NCBI RefSeq assembly: GCF_023221595.1
Contig: NZ_CP096563.1
Coordinates: 6,071,001 to 6,135,000, forward strand
Origin: Rhodococcus qingshengii JCM 15477
Lineage (GTDB): Bacteria > Actinomycetota > Actinomycetes > Mycobacteriales > Mycobacteriaceae
DNA length: 64,000 bases
Direction of reading: 5' to 3'
The position numbers and the translations under genes are program-made. The notes below the pieces were generated by a model. That model was not told where the DNA came from. It worked only from the letters and a program-made list of their open reading frames with translations, and ran no database searches. Of the stretch, positions 34,960-44,539 are shown one piece after another; position 1 is the stretch's first letter, and each line of letters opens with the position of its first letter.

Positions 34960-36168
34960 ATGATTTCCGCCCCGACCGTCGAAGAAACCGGCCGCCTGCC
35001 GCTCGTGATCTACGTGCTGGCCGTCGGAGTTTTCTTGATGGGTACAACCGAATTCGTCGTCGCCGGCATTCTTCCCGAGATCGCGGGTGACCTCGGTACG
35101 TCGATCGCGAACGTCGGCCTGATGATCACCGTCTTCGCGATCGGAATGATCGTCGGCACGCCGGCGATGGCGATCTTGACACTCAGGGTTCCCCGACGCG
35201 TGACCTTGAGCTCGGCCCTGATTGTTTTCGCGATCGGACACGTCATCGTCGCGCTCTCGTCCAACTTCGGACTCATTCTCGGCGCCCGCTTCCTCACAGC
35301 CGTGGCGACGGGCGCCTTCTGGGCAGTCGCTGCAGTGGTCGGAGCAAAAGCGGCAGGCCCGGCGTCTTCCTCGCGCGCGCTCGGCATCGTCTTGGGCGGA
35401 GGCATGCTCGCGAACGTCATCGGTGTTCCGCTCGGCGCTCTGGCCGGTCAGAGCATCGGGTGGCGTGGTCCTTTCTGGGCCCTCGCCGCCCTCGCACTCG
35501 CCGCCGCGGCCGTCGTCCACCGATTGGTACCCGCCGACACCGAATCCGGTGCGGTGCCGTCCTGGCGAGCGGAGATCGCGAGCCTACGGGACGGACGCAT
35601 CTGGCTCGTTCTGTCCGGTTGCGCCGTCGTGTGCGGGTCGTCGCTGGCGGCGTACAGCTTCATCTCTCCGCTGTTGACCGAGAACACGGGACTTGCTGCG
35701 TCGGCAGTGCCGCTAGTGCTTGTCGGCTACGGACTCGGTGCGTTCGTCGGCTCCAATCTCGGCGGTCGACTCGGTGCGAAGCATCAGTACGGGGTCTTGT
35801 TCGTCTCGGCAGCGATGACGTTTCTCGTGCTCGGGGCGCTCTGCCTCTTCTCGCACAACGTGATCGTGACGGTGTTTCTCGTAGTCATGCTGGGACTATT
35901 CGGCATGTCGACCAATCCCATCCTGATCGGGATGGCTGTGCGTTATGCCGATCAGGCGCCGACGATGGCTTCTGCTCTCAGCACCTCGTCGTTCAATCTG
36001 GGCACGGCGGTCGGCTCCTGGATCGCCGGGTTTGCGTTCGCCTCGAGTCTCGGTGCCACTGGGCCGGTGTTGGTAGGCACCGGCGTTGCCGCTCTCTACT
36101 TTCTGCCGCTGATGATCCTGTTGCGCAAGGAACGCACGAAGCGCACCGCCGTCGAAGTCGTCAACTGA
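34960..36168 (+). CDS. MFS drug-efflux transporter (DHA1, Cmx/AraJ-like)
   Basis: About 402 residues with 12 predicted helices. The first helix VIYVLAVGVFLMGTTEFVVAGILPEIA is the typical start of the chloramphenicol-exporter/AraJ branch of DHA1 antiporters. The real substrate is unknown. The ATG at 34960 fits family length, although its ribosome site is distant (AAAGAGA, about 14 bases). An alternative ATG lies 12 codons upstream. It is probably controlled by the XRE regulator through the shared operator. Confidence 0.85.
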   Translation: MISAPTVEETGRLPLVIYVLAVGVFLMGTTEFVVAGILPEIAGDLGTSIANVGLMITVFAIGMIVGTPAMAILTLRVPRRVTLSSALIVFAIGHVIVALSSNFGLILGARFLTAVATGAFWAVAAVVGAKAAGPASSSRALGIVLGGGMLANVIGVPLGALAGQSIGWRGPFWALAALALAAAAVVHRLVPADTESGAVPSWRAEIASLRDGRIWLVLSGCAVVCGSSLAAYSFISPLLTENTGLAASAVPLVLVGYGLGAFVGSNLGGRLGAKHQYGVLFVSAAMTFLVLGALCLFSHNVIVTVFLVVMLGLFGMSTNPILIGMAVRYADQAPTMASALSTSSFNLGTAVGSWIAGFAFASSLGATGPVLVGTGVAALYFLPLMILLRKERTKRTAVEVVN

Positions 36169-36195
36169 CGACCCGATCAACCGTCGCGCAGTTCG

Positions 36196-37092
36196 TCAGC
36201 CGTCCGTCAGCGACCGCTCCGACACGTGAGGCGAAGAGTCCGCATTCTCACTGGCTGCCAACGAGGCGAGTAACTGCATCCGTTCCGCGGACGGCGATCC
36301 CGGCTCTGCGGTGTAGATCGTGAGCGTCAACCCCGGCTCGGCGGCCATCTCCAAACCTTCGAAGGCAAGCGTCAGCTCCCCCACGGCGGAGTGGTGAAAT
36401 GTCTTGAATCCGGTGCCGTGATGGCGGACGTCGTGCGCGCCCCACCGACGCCGGAATTCCTCACTCCGAGTGCTGAGTTCACCGATCAGATCGTGCAATT
36501 CCTTGTTGTGAGGATCTCGCCCGGCCTCGGTTCGCAGAATCGAGACGGTCACCTCGGCAAACGCGTTCCAGTCCGGATAAAACTCGAAAGCCCTTTCGTC
36601 GAGGAACGTGAAGCGCGCGATGTTCGGGGGCTGCCCCGGCATGTCGTACAGGTCCTTGTAAAACGCACGCGCGAGTGGGTTGACAGCAAGAAGATCCATG
36701 CGACCGTTCCGCACGAAAGCGGGTCCCGCGGTGACTGCATCAAGCGCCCACTGCAGGCTCTGATGGGGCTTCCAGCCCTTCGCATTTCGCCGACGCGGGG
36801 GCCTGGCTACCGGGCTTGCCGCGTGCGCGAGATCAAAAAGGTGGGCGCGCTCGGCGTCGTCGAGTCGTAAGGCCTTCGCGATACTGTCGAGTACACCCGG
36901 CGATGCGCCGCTGATCGCTCCGCGCTCGAGCCTCGTGTAGTACTCGACGCTCACGCCGGCGAGGGTTGCCACTTCACTTCGACGTAGACCGTCCACGCGG
37001 CGGTTCGATCCGGCCGGAAGTCCAACTTGTTCGGGCGTGACTCGGGCGCGCCGCGAGGTCAGGAATTCGCGTACTTGCGCTCGATCGTCCAT
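36196..37092 (-). CDS. XRE-family regulator with MmyB-like ligand domain
   Basis: 298 residues. An N-terminal HTH_31-type domain (about 5-90: LRRSEVATLAGVSVEYYTRLERG) is followed by the MmyB-like PAS-type domain (about 110-280: DLLAVNPLARAFYKDLYD, HPDWN-like FYPDWNAFAE, and HHSAVGELTLAFEGLEM). Such proteins commonly sit beside dehydrogenases and exporters. It is divergent from the zinc alcohol dehydrogenase and convergent with the MFS gene, and its own promoter region contains the paired GGGANTCCC site. Confidence 0.92.
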   Translation of the reverse strand: MDDRAQVREFLTSRRARVTPEQVGLPAGSNRRVDGLRRSEVATLAGVSVEYYTRLERGAISGASPGVLDSIAKALRLDDAERAHLFDLAHAASPVARPPRRRNAKGWKPHQSLQWALDAVTAGPAFVRNGRMDLLAVNPLARAFYKDLYDMPGQPPNIARFTFLDERAFEFYPDWNAFAEVTVSILRTEAGRDPHNKELHDLIGELSTRSEEFRRRWGAHDVRHHGTGFKTFHHSAVGELTLAFEGLEMAAEPGLTLTIYTAEPGSPSAERMQLLASLAASENADSSPHVSERSLTDG

Positions 37093-37124
37093 GCCATCGA
37101 GCCTAAGTCAGTGACCGGTAGCGA

Positions 37125-37162
37125 GGGAGTCCCTCGCAGTACCACTATCGCGTGGGACTCCC
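37125..37162. promoter_or_regulatory. Paired GGGANTCCC operator between the XRE and alcohol dehydrogenase genes
   Basis: GGGAGTCCC (37125-37133) and GGGACTCCC (37154-37162), 29 bases start to start, lie in the divergent promoter. They flank a possible minus-10 (TACCACTAT), so binding of both sites would block transcription. Confidence 0.78.
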
Positions 37163-37226
37163 GCACGCCGCCAAATCATGATCAGGTTGAAGTGACACGA
37201 GAAAACCGATGGTGAGGAGTCACGTC

Positions 37227-38249
37227 ATGCGCGCTGTCGTCATGCATGCCCCCGGCGACGTCCGGGTCGAAGAGATCGAAGCGCCGGTGATCGTCGAACC
37301 GACCGACGCGATCATTCGCGTTACAGCCACCTGCGTCTGCGGTTCCGACCTCTGGCCGTACCGCGGCATCGAAGAGCTGAATGGCCCGACGCCGATGGGA
37401 CACGAATACGTGGGCGTCGTCGAACAGGTCGGCCCCGACGTCAACGACATCGAAGTTGGGGACTTCGTCGTGGGCTCGTTCGTCGCGTCGGACAACACCT
37501 GCGAAATCTGCGAGGCCGGCTTTCAGTCTCGCTGTATCCACCAGGTCATGATGGGCTCGGTCGGCACCCAATCCGAATACGCTCGCATCCCGCTCGCGGA
37601 CGGCACCCTCGTCCCTGTCCACGGAGAGCCGACCGAGCGGCAGGCCCGCAGCCTCCTTGCAGCCTCCGACGTACTCGGCACCGGTTGGTTCGCCGCCGTA
37701 GCTGCGGAAGCCGGACCTGGCAAAACGGTCGCCGTCGTCGGCGACGGCGCAGTCGGGCTTTTGGCGATCCTCGCTGCCAGACAACTCGGCGCCGAGCGGA
37801 TCATTGCCATGTCACGTCACGCCGACCGGCAGGCACTCGCCACACAATTCGGCGCCACCGACATCGTCGAAGAGCGGGGCGACGCGGGCATCGCGAAGAT
37901 CAAGGAACTCACCGGCGGCTACGGCGCCCACTCGACCGTCGAAGCCGTAGGTACCCAAGAATCGATGATGCAGGCTATCGGAGCTACCCGCCCCGGCGGA
38001 CATGTCGGCTACGTCGGGGTATCCCACGGCGTCGAACTCGACGGCATGAACCTGTTCTTCGCGACGGTGAGCCTGCTCGGCGGTCCCGCGCCGGTCAGGC
38101 GATTCCTACCCGAACTGATCGAGCTCATCATGACCGACCAGATCGACCCAGGCATCGTCTTCGACCTCACTCTCCCGTTGGAGGACGCCGCCGCAGGCTA
38201 CCGGGCGATGGACGAGCGGCGCGCCACCAAAGTGCTACTCACCCTCTGA
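37227..38249 (+). CDS. Zinc-dependent alcohol dehydrogenase (MDR superfamily)
   Basis: 340 residues. Catalytic zinc ligands are in CVCGSD (Cys) and GHEYVG (His-Glu). The structural zinc loop is reduced (DNTCEICEAGFQSRC, three cysteines). The Rossmann motif is GDGAVG (about 178-183). It oxidises or reduces an alcohol/aldehyde with NAD(P). GAGGAG precedes the ATG at 37227. Its promoter carries the GGGANTCCC pair. Confidence 0.92.
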   Translation: MRAVVMHAPGDVRVEEIEAPVIVEPTDAIIRVTATCVCGSDLWPYRGIEELNGPTPMGHEYVGVVEQVGPDVNDIEVGDFVVGSFVASDNTCEICEAGFQSRCIHQVMMGSVGTQSEYARIPLADGTLVPVHGEPTERQARSLLAASDVLGTGWFAAVAAEAGPGKTVAVVGDGAVGLLAILAARQLGAERIIAMSRHADRQALATQFGATDIVEERGDAGIAKIKELTGGYGAHSTVEAVGTQESMMQAIGATRPGGHVGYVGVSHGVELDGMNLFFATVSLLGGPAPVRRFLPELIELIMTDQIDPGIVFDLTLPLEDAAAGYRAMDERRATKVLLTL

Positions 38250-38586
38250 CCGATACCAAAGGCTCACGAGACAGAACTGGGCTCTACACGCCGGTCGAGG
38301 AACGTCTCGGCTACCAACGAGAGGCGCTCTTGGTCTACCGATCAGCATGTTCACTGATCACACCGAATGCGTATGACGCCGAAGGTGAGGACGGGCACTT
38401 CGATTGGTGCGCAGCTGCTTTGACCCAAGAGGATGCTTCGCGACTGATATGCGCCCCCACCAGCGGAAACCGATTGTACGAGTGAATGTTTCAATGAGAG
38501 CGACTCGGCGCTACTTTGTAGCAACGAAACTCGTCTCTACCTACGGTTGCGTACTGAATTCCTTGTGGGGCAGGCTTTCTTGTGTA
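38250..38586. other. Intergenic region between the alcohol dehydrogenase and fadE5-like genes
   Basis: No supported gene. Short open frames here have no ribosome site or recognised product. The fadE promoter probably lies in its right part, before the 17-bp repeats. Confidence 0.4.
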
Positions 38587-38650
38587 CTGCTGACGAGCCG
38601 TACCTGCTGACGAATCGTATCTGCTGACGAACCGTATTGCTGACGAACCA
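38587..38650 (+). repeat. 17-bp tandem repeats in the fadE5-like leader
   Basis: Three full copies of CTGCTGACGARYCGTAY (38587, 38604, 38621) and one partial copy (38638-38650) end 13 bases before the start codon. The last full copies differ by one or two bases. Confidence 0.9.
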
Positions 38651-38663
38651 AGGTCGGAGAACA

Positions 38664-40499
38664 ATGGGTCACTACAAAAGCAACGTGCGTGATATCGAGT
38701 TCAATCTGTTCGAGGTACTCGGGATCGGCGAACTGCTGGATGCCGGCGCTTACGGGGACCTCGACACCGACACTGTGCGCAACATTCTTGCGGAAGTATC
38801 GAGGCTGGCAGAAGGCCCGGTCGCCGCGTCCTTCGCCGACGCGGATCGAAACCCTGTCGAATTCGACGCACCCAATCACGCCGTTGTGGTCCCGGAACCT
38901 CTACGCAAGACGGTCGAGGCGGTGAACGAGGCCGGTTGGTCGCGACTCGGCCTACCAGAAGGCATGGGTGGTGTTCCTGCTCCGGCGCCGTTGGTCTGGG
39001 CGATCGGCGAAATGTTGGTCGCGGCAAACGGATCCGCAAGCTTCTTCAACATGGGTCCACTGATGGCGAGCGTGCTCTACAGCATCGGCAACGAACAGCA
39101 AAAGCACTGGGCCAAAGAAGGATTCGAGCGGGGCTGGGCCGGAACGATGGTGCTGACGGAACCCGATGCCGGCTCAGACGTGGGCGCAGGCCGAACGAAG
39201 GCGATCGAGCAGGACGACGGCAGCTGGCACATCGAGGGCGTCAAGCGGTTCATCTCCGGCGGTGACGTCGGAGACACGGCCGAGAACCTCTTCCACTTGG
39301 TGCTTGCCCGACCCGAAGGCGCCGGTCCAGGAACCAAAGGATTGAGCCTGTTCTACGTTCCGAAGACCCATTTCAACTCGGACACACTTGAACTGGGAGA
39401 GCGCAACGGCGTCTACGTCACCGGCGTCGAACACAAGATGGGCCTCAAGTCGTCCCCGACCTGCGAACTCACCTTCGGTGCGACGGACGTTCCTGCCGTC
39501 GGCTGGCTCGTAGGTGACGTGCACAACGGTATCGCCCAGATGTTCCAGGTCATCGAGAACGCTCGAATGATGGTGGGTACCAAGGCTACCGGAACACTGT
39601 CCACCGGCTATCTCAACGCCCTCCAGTACGCAAAAGAACGAATTCAAGGCGCAGACCTCACCGAACTGACAAACAAGACCGCACCCCGTGTGGCCATTAC
39701 GCATCACCCCGACGTCCGACGCAGCCTGGCGATGCAGAAGGCCTACGCCGAAGGCCTCCGAGCGGTCTACCTCTATACCGCTGCACACCAGAATGCCGAT
39801 GTCGCCGAGTTGGTTTCGGGGGCGGATGCCGAATTGGCGGCGCGGGTCAACGATCTGCTGCTGCCGATCGTCAAGGGCGTCGGCTCCGAGAAGGCCTACG
39901 AACTGCTCACCGAGAGCCTGCAGACCCTGGGCGGCTCCGGTTATCTTCAGGACTACCCCATCGAGCAGTACATCCGCGATGCCAAGATCGACACCCTGTA
40001 CGAGGGCACCACGGCAATCCAGGCGCAGGACTTCTTCTTTCGGAAGATCGCACGCGACCGCGGCGTTGCACTCGCTCACGTAGCCGGTCGCATACGAGAG
40101 TTCATCGACAGTGAGGCCGGGAACGGTCGACTCAAGGCCGAGCGAGTCCTACTCGAGATCGCCTTGACCGACGTGCAGGAGATGGCCGGGACGCTCACCG
40201 GGTATCTGATGGCTTCCCAGGACCAACCCTCCGAGTTGTACAAGATAGGCCTCGGCTCGGTGCGCTTTCTGTACGCGGTAGGCGACCTGCTCATCGGATG
40301 GCGCCTGTTGGTGCAAGCGGAAGTCGCGTTGGCAGCCTTGGACCGTGACGCGTCGGCAAAGGACCGGTCGTTCTATCGGGGCAAGGTGGTCATCGCGTCA
40401 TACTTCGCCAAGAACATCCTGCCCGTCCTGGCGTCGACCAAAGAAATCCTAGGTTCCCTCGACAACGAGATCATGGAACTCGAGGAAGACGCATTCTGA
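38664..40499 (+). CDS. fadE5: Acyl-CoA dehydrogenase, FadE5-like
   Basis: 611 residues, the length of mycobacterial FadE5, and colinear with it from the start ([18 protein letters not shown]). FAD and substrate motifs are [20 protein letters not shown] and [13 protein letters not shown]. The catalytic glutamate is in the [14 protein letters not shown] segment (about 450). The C-terminal 130-residue extension is characteristic of the FadE5/AidB-like branch. It performs the first beta-oxidation step on broad-range fatty acyl-CoAs. GGAGA precedes the ATG at 38664. It is a single gene. Confidence 0.92.
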   Translation: MGHYKSNVRDIEFNLFEVLGIGELLDAGAYGDLDTDTVRNILAEVSRLAEGPVAASFADADRNPVEFDAPNHAVVVPEPLRKTVEAVNEAGWSRLGLPEGMGGVPAPAPLVWAIGEMLVAANGSASFFNMGPLMASVLYSIGNEQQKHWAKEGFERGWAGTMVLTEPDAGSDVGAGRTKAIEQDDGSWHIEGVKRFISGGDVGDTAENLFHLVLARPEGAGPGTKGLSLFYVPKTHFNSDTLELGERNGVYVTGVEHKMGLKSSPTCELTFGATDVPAVGWLVGDVHNGIAQMFQVIENARMMVGTKATGTLSTGYLNALQYAKERIQGADLTELTNKTAPRVAITHHPDVRRSLAMQKAYAEGLRAVYLYTAAHQNADVAELVSGADAELAARVNDLLLPIVKGVGSEKAYELLTESLQTLGGSGYLQDYPIEQYIRDAKIDTLYEGTTAIQAQDFFFRKIARDRGVALAHVAGRIREFIDSEAGNGRLKAERVLLEIALTDVQEMAGTLTGYLMASQDQPSELYKIGLGSVRFLYAVGDLLIGWRLLVQAEVALAALDRDASAKDRSFYRGKVVIASYFAKNILPVLASTKEILGSLDNEIMELEEDAF

Positions 40500-40554
40500 C
40501 AACGTGCCACGCGCGGTATGGGTGGTGCGCAACTCGGAATGCTTGCTGCGTAAT

Positions 40555-41250
40555 TCAAACGTGGTCGTGAACCGGCGACGGAATCTTGTTGGAACGATAA
40601 GAGTCTGCGCTCCGGTTCGGCCGCCAGAGACGCCAGTGTTTCGCGGACAACCGGAACGGGAGATGGTCTTGTAGGTGACGAGCACCGGACGACAACCGTT
40701 CGTCTGCAGGCAGGTTGAGCCACAGGGACAGTGAGGATGCCGCGTTGCCAAGGGTTGCGCGTATGCCTGACTCACCCAGAGTTCGGCCGTATCCATCCAC
40801 GGCAAAACGGCCGAACGCGTCGGGGGTGATGTCGGGGTACGGCGCGCGCGTGTTGGGGTCGATCAGGCGTACGGGCGCGCTGCAGGTCAGTGCCGCCAAA
40901 GAACGTCCGTGGGTTGTGACCGCATCGGAACCAACAAGGGCATCGAGCGCTTCGTTGACAGAACCCGGTGGGACGTTCCATTCGGTATGGGTTTGCGCTT
41001 TGTAGCGGGGCCCACCGAAGATCCCAGTGGCAAGCTCTGTCAATTGCGCGGTCGGCGCGGGTGGCCCGCCCTGGCGGATCTCTAATGTCCACGACGGCAA
41101 CGACACTGGTTCGATGCAGGCTTCCAGAAATGTCTGCAGGCGTTGAAATGCCACGTCGGGGCGCTTGACTCGAAGCGCGTGTGCACCACTGGGCAGCCCG
41201 TCGTATGTCACTACCTCGGGCAATGTGATGTCCGGTGTCCGCGCCGTCAC
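40555..41250 (-). CDS. Conserved hypothetical protein coupled to a nitronate monooxygenase
   Basis: 231 residues with no signal peptide, membrane segment or recognised domain. It is tryptophan- and proline-rich in places (SLPSWTLEIRQGGPPAP, EWNVPPGSVNEALDAL). The GTG start overlaps the stop of the upstream nitronate monooxygenase-like gene by 4 bases, so the two are translationally coupled and may act together. I cannot assign a function. Confidence 0.6.
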   Translation of the reverse strand: MTARTPDITLPEVVTYDGLPSGAHALRVKRPDVAFQRLQTFLEACIEPVSLPSWTLEIRQGGPPAPTAQLTELATGIFGGPRYKAQTHTEWNVPPGSVNEALDALVGSDAVTTHGRSLAALTCSAPVRLIDPNTRAPYPDITPDAFGRFAVDGYGRTLGESGIRATLGNAASSLSLWLNLPADERLSSGARHLQDHLPFRLSAKHWRLWRPNRSADSYRSNKIPSPVHDHV

Positions 41251-42275
41251 AGGTTAGCCAATCGCGAAAGCACTACCCCGGCTGGTTCCTCCGTCGCGTG
41301 GCGATAGCCAGTACCGGCCCACAGGTGCATTCGCTCGGGATCTGCCTGCGCAACAGCGGCTTTGCGCATCGGGTTGGTCAGGTGATGGATGGCCGGGTAC
41401 CCGATGGGCGCTTGTGCGTCGTAGCGATCGATGAACTCGTTCCGAAGTGCTCGTGCAGGACGTCCCGTGAAAGCTCTTGTGACGACCGTGTTCCCGCGGG
41501 ACGTGTCGGCCAGAGCTGCCTTGTGCGGAGCCGAGGCACCACTCTCCTCGGTGCGCAGCAGTACGGTACCGACCACTGCAGCGTCCGCTCCGGCACGTAA
41601 GGCTGCAGCGACGTCGGCGGAGGTCGCCAGTCCACCGGCCGCCAACAGCGGAACAGAGGTGCGATGACGGATTTGTGCGATCAGTTCGGTGATCGGTGTT
41701 TCTGCCGGAACCTGCAGGGGAGTGAGCGTTCCGGAGTGTCCGCCGGCAGCCGACGATTGCACGACAAGCAGATCGGCACCGGCGTCGACGGCAAGGAGCG
41801 CCTCTGCCTCCGAAGTCACTGTGAGGACGACAAGTGAACCGGCAGCGCGCAGCGCCTTGATGACGCCCGGTGCGGGAAAGCCGAAGGTGAAGCTGACCAC
41901 CGGAACCGGGCTGGCCAGGAGCAGATCGATCTTGTCCGCGAAATAGTCGTCGTCTTCGACCGGCTCACCGTCAGCCAGTGTGATGCCGTAGCGATCCGCC
42001 TCGACCTGAATCGCCCTGGTATAGGCACGGTAGGCATCGACATCGACAGGCACCGGGTTGGGTGCAAAGACGTTGACACCGAACGACACTCCCTCGGCGC
42101 GCACGGCGTCGATCTGGTCGGACAGAGCCTGAGGCGTCTTGTACCCGGCGGCGAGGAATCCGAGACCGCCTGCGCGAGAGGCAGCAGCAACAAGTGCCGG
42201 TGTGGAAGCACCGCCGGCCATGGGCGCTGCGATGACAGGGACCTTCAGGTCGAGATCGGTTGTGAGTGCGCTCAT
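41247..42275 (-). CDS. Nitronate monooxygenase-family flavoprotein
   Basis: 342 residues with an FMN-binding TIM barrel. The N-terminal VPVIAAPMAGGASTPALVAAASRAGGLGFLAAGY and the SSAAGGHSGT motif (active-site histidine) are typical of the 2-nitropropane dioxygenase/nitronate monooxygenase group. It oxidises alkyl nitronates such as propionate-3-nitronate with O2. The ATG at 42275 follows GGAGATG. It is coupled to a hypothetical gene downstream, and an MFS gene lies 45 bases upstream on the same strand. Confidence 0.88.
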   Translation of the reverse strand: MSALTTDLDLKVPVIAAPMAGGASTPALVAAASRAGGLGFLAAGYKTPQALSDQIDAVRAEGVSFGVNVFAPNPVPVDVDAYRAYTRAIQVEADRYGITLADGEPVEDDDYFADKIDLLLASPVPVVSFTFGFPAPGVIKALRAAGSLVVLTVTSEAEALLAVDAGADLLVVQSSAAGGHSGTLTPLQVPAETPITELIAQIRHRTSVPLLAAGGLATSADVAAALRAGADAAVVGTVLLRTEESGASAPHKAALADTSRGNTVVTRAFTGRPARALRNEFIDRYDAQAPIGYPAIHHLTNPMRKAAVAQADPERMHLWAGTGYRHATEEPAGVVLSRLANL

Positions 42276-42320
42276 TCGAACATCTCCAGTCCTACGTCGG
42301 ATAGTGCTCCGGCCGTTTCG

Positions 42321-43523
42321 TCATCTGACATCAAAAACTACCTCCTCAGTCGAGGTGGCTGTCCGAGGGTCCGCATCGAGATCGGAAGGGAATCGGAACC
42401 GCAAAACCGCGGCGGCCACTGCCGCGCCCAGAACGACGGCCGCACCCAACAGCAGAGCGTCGCGATACCCGTCTCGCAGCAACGGAGTGACAACGAGTGG
42501 GCCGAGAATCTGACCGACGCTGTATCCAGCGGTCAGCAACGCCACGGCGCGTGGGAACTGCAGGTGCGCGCCGATTGCCAACGCAATTGACCCGATACCG
42601 AGGAAGGTGACACCGAACAGGAAAGCTGAAATCAGTGCGGGGCCGACGCCTCCGATCACAGCAGGAAGCGCTATGCCCACCGCCTGAATCAACAAGGCAA
42701 CGAGAAGCAGAGTCGGCCTCGACCAACGCAGGCTGAGCCAAGCCCACAGGGCGCACGAGGGAAATGCGGCCAGACCGACCACTATCCAAGCGCCGCTGCC
42801 CACCCATTGCAGAGCGGCGAGATCGATTGCGGCAACAAGGAACGTGCCCGCGATGATGTAGCCGATGCCTTCCAGGAAATAACTGATGACCAGGGCGGTG
42901 AACCAGCGATGGGAACTGGGAGTTCCCGGCGCGTCCGGCGTGATGATCGGACGCGGTTCCGGCGTCAATCCCCAGGCGGCGACCGCACACACCACTGCAA
43001 GGCTCGCAGACGCCAGCCAGGCAGTACCCCAGGAACCGATGAAGCGGACGACGAACACGAGGACCCCGGACAGGGCGATACCCAACCCAACTCCGCCGAA
43101 TCCCCATCCGGCCAGAAATTGGGACTGCCCCCGAAGGTGCGCGTGCAAAGCGCTGACGGCGATCATGAAGACGAGGGCACTGGCAATGCCTGCGACGAGC
43201 CGCAGGGCGAACCAGATGGATCCGTCGTGGGTAGTGGGCATGAGCGCCAAAGTCGCGATGAGGACCACCAACGAAGTACGCATCACCGCTGCCGAGCGCA
43301 CCACGCCGGGAATGAGGATTCCCGCGAGCGCGCCGATCAGGTACCCGACGTAGTTGGCCGTCGCCAGGGTGGCGCCGAGCGAGGCGGACAGACCGGACTG
43401 CGTGTGCATCAACGGCAGAATCGGTGTGTAGACGAATCGACCGATTCCCATGCTCGCCGCCAGCGCAGCGGCAGCTTGGACAGCGTGCGCTCGCGGGGAG
43501 ACGCCGTTGTGGATTGTGGTCAT
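42321..43523 (-). CDS. MFS transporter (YbfB/YjiJ family)
   Basis: 400 residues, 12 helices. It begins AVQAAAALAASMGIGRFVYTPILPLM, the characteristic YbfB/YjiJ signature. The open frame runs back to 43712, but the ATG at 43523 matches the family start. It is divergent from a LysR gene, which is its likely regulator, and runs into the nitronate monooxygenase gene (45-base gap), so it may move the same compound. Confidence 0.87.
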   Translation of the reverse strand: MTTIHNGVSPRAHAVQAAAALAASMGIGRFVYTPILPLMHTQSGLSASLGATLATANYVGYLIGALAGILIPGVVRSAAVMRTSLVVLIATLALMPTTHDGSIWFALRLVAGIASALVFMIAVSALHAHLRGQSQFLAGWGFGGVGLGIALSGVLVFVVRFIGSWGTAWLASASLAVVCAVAAWGLTPEPRPIITPDAPGTPSSHRWFTALVISYFLEGIGYIIAGTFLVAAIDLAALQWVGSGAWIVVGLAAFPSCALWAWLSLRWSRPTLLLVALLIQAVGIALPAVIGGVGPALISAFLFGVTFLGIGSIALAIGAHLQFPRAVALLTAGYSVGQILGPLVVTPLLRDGYRDALLLGAAVVLGAAVAAAVLRFRFPSDLDADPRTATSTEEVVFDVR

Positions 43524-43618
43524 GGTCTTATCGTGTGCCCCGGCCGCGCCGAACCGCCACGACCGCTTTGCTCCTGACTGATAGGCACAACCTCCCACCG
43601 CACGTAGCATGAAGGATC

Positions 43619-44539
43619 GTGGAGCTGCGTCAGCTGAGATATTTCGAGGTCGTCGCCGAGGAATTGCACTTCGGCCGAGCCGCGGTGCGGCTACTGATAG
43701 CCGGGCCGTCATTGTCGCAGCAGATCATGGCACTCGAGCGCGACCTCGGCGTCAAGCTGTTCGTCCGCGACCGCCGTTCCGTCGCTCTGACGCCAGCCGG
43801 CGCGGCCTTGCTCCCTGATGTCCGTGCGCTACTCGAGAGTGCCGAGAATCTGCGACGCCGCGCGGAGCGTCTGTCCGGAGCGGAGCCCGTCCGGATCGGC
43901 TACGTCAATTGGCTCCCCACGGATCTGATCGCGCGCACTTCAGGGGTCGCGCAACTGCACGTCGACGCCTGGGTGGTGCCATCACACGCACAGGCCGCGC
44001 GGGTGGCAGACGGCAGCCTCGATCTGGCGATCGCCTGGGTACGTAAATACGATGTCGCCCAAAACGGTTTGAACGCCAGACTGCTCGGTGCGGATCGGCT
44101 CTACGCCGTCTCCACCGGAGAGGACACCACACCGGTGCGGGCACGCGACGTCGTCGTGCTCGTCGACGACGACACCACCTCCTGGTATTCGTGGAACGTC
44201 TTCGCCGAAGAATTCGCTCGCGATACCGGCGCACAGATCATGCGCATCAACGACGGTGGTATCACCGGCCCGGCATTCTTCGATCACGTCCGTGCCGTCG
44301 GCCGTCCGGTCGTCAACTCGCCCAAAGGGCAGACCATCACGCTGCCGAGCGATCTCACGGCACGCCCGATGATCGACCCGGCGGCAATCTGGACGTGGTC
44401 ACTCCTGTGTCGTGAGAACGAAACGCGCCCTGCCGTTCTCGCGGCCGTCGACGCTCTCACCCGCGGCGTCACTGATCTCGGAATCCACGAGGACGGGAGA
44501 TGGCTACCCATGGACGATCCTTACCGGAGGACTCGATGA
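43619..44539 (+). CDS. LysR-family transcriptional regulator
   Basis: 306 residues. The winged helix-turn-helix (about 1-60: MELRQLRYFEVVAEELHFGRAAVRL) is followed by a periplasmic-binding-like effector domain (about 90-300). GTG start with GAAGGA close upstream. It is divergent from the MFS/nitronate monooxygenase operon and overlaps the next gene by 4 bases. Confidence 0.9.
   Translation: MELRQLRYFEVVAEELHFGRAAVRLLIAGPSLSQQIMALERDLGVKLFVRDRRSVALTPAGAALLPDVRALLESAENLRRRAERLSGAEPVRIGYVNWLPTDLIARTSGVAQLHVDAWVVPSHAQAARVADGSLDLAIAWVRKYDVAQNGLNARLLGADRLYAVSTGEDTTPVRARDVVVLVDDDTTSWYSWNVFAEEFARDTGAQIMRINDGGITGPAFFDHVRAVGRPVVNSPKGQTITLPSDLTARPMIDPAAIWTWSLLCRENETRPAVLAAVDALTRGVTDLGIHEDGRWLPMDDPYRRTR

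Noticed and set aside
34912..34960. Leader peptide for chloramphenicol-type attenuation before the MFS gene
   Set aside because: The upstream codons are in frame with the transporter itself and there is no alternative hairpin set. The GGGANTCCC sites explain control better.
38587..38650. Tandem repeats at 38587 and 58621 as CRISPR arrays
   Set aside because: Units are directly adjacent without spacers, and there are no cas genes.
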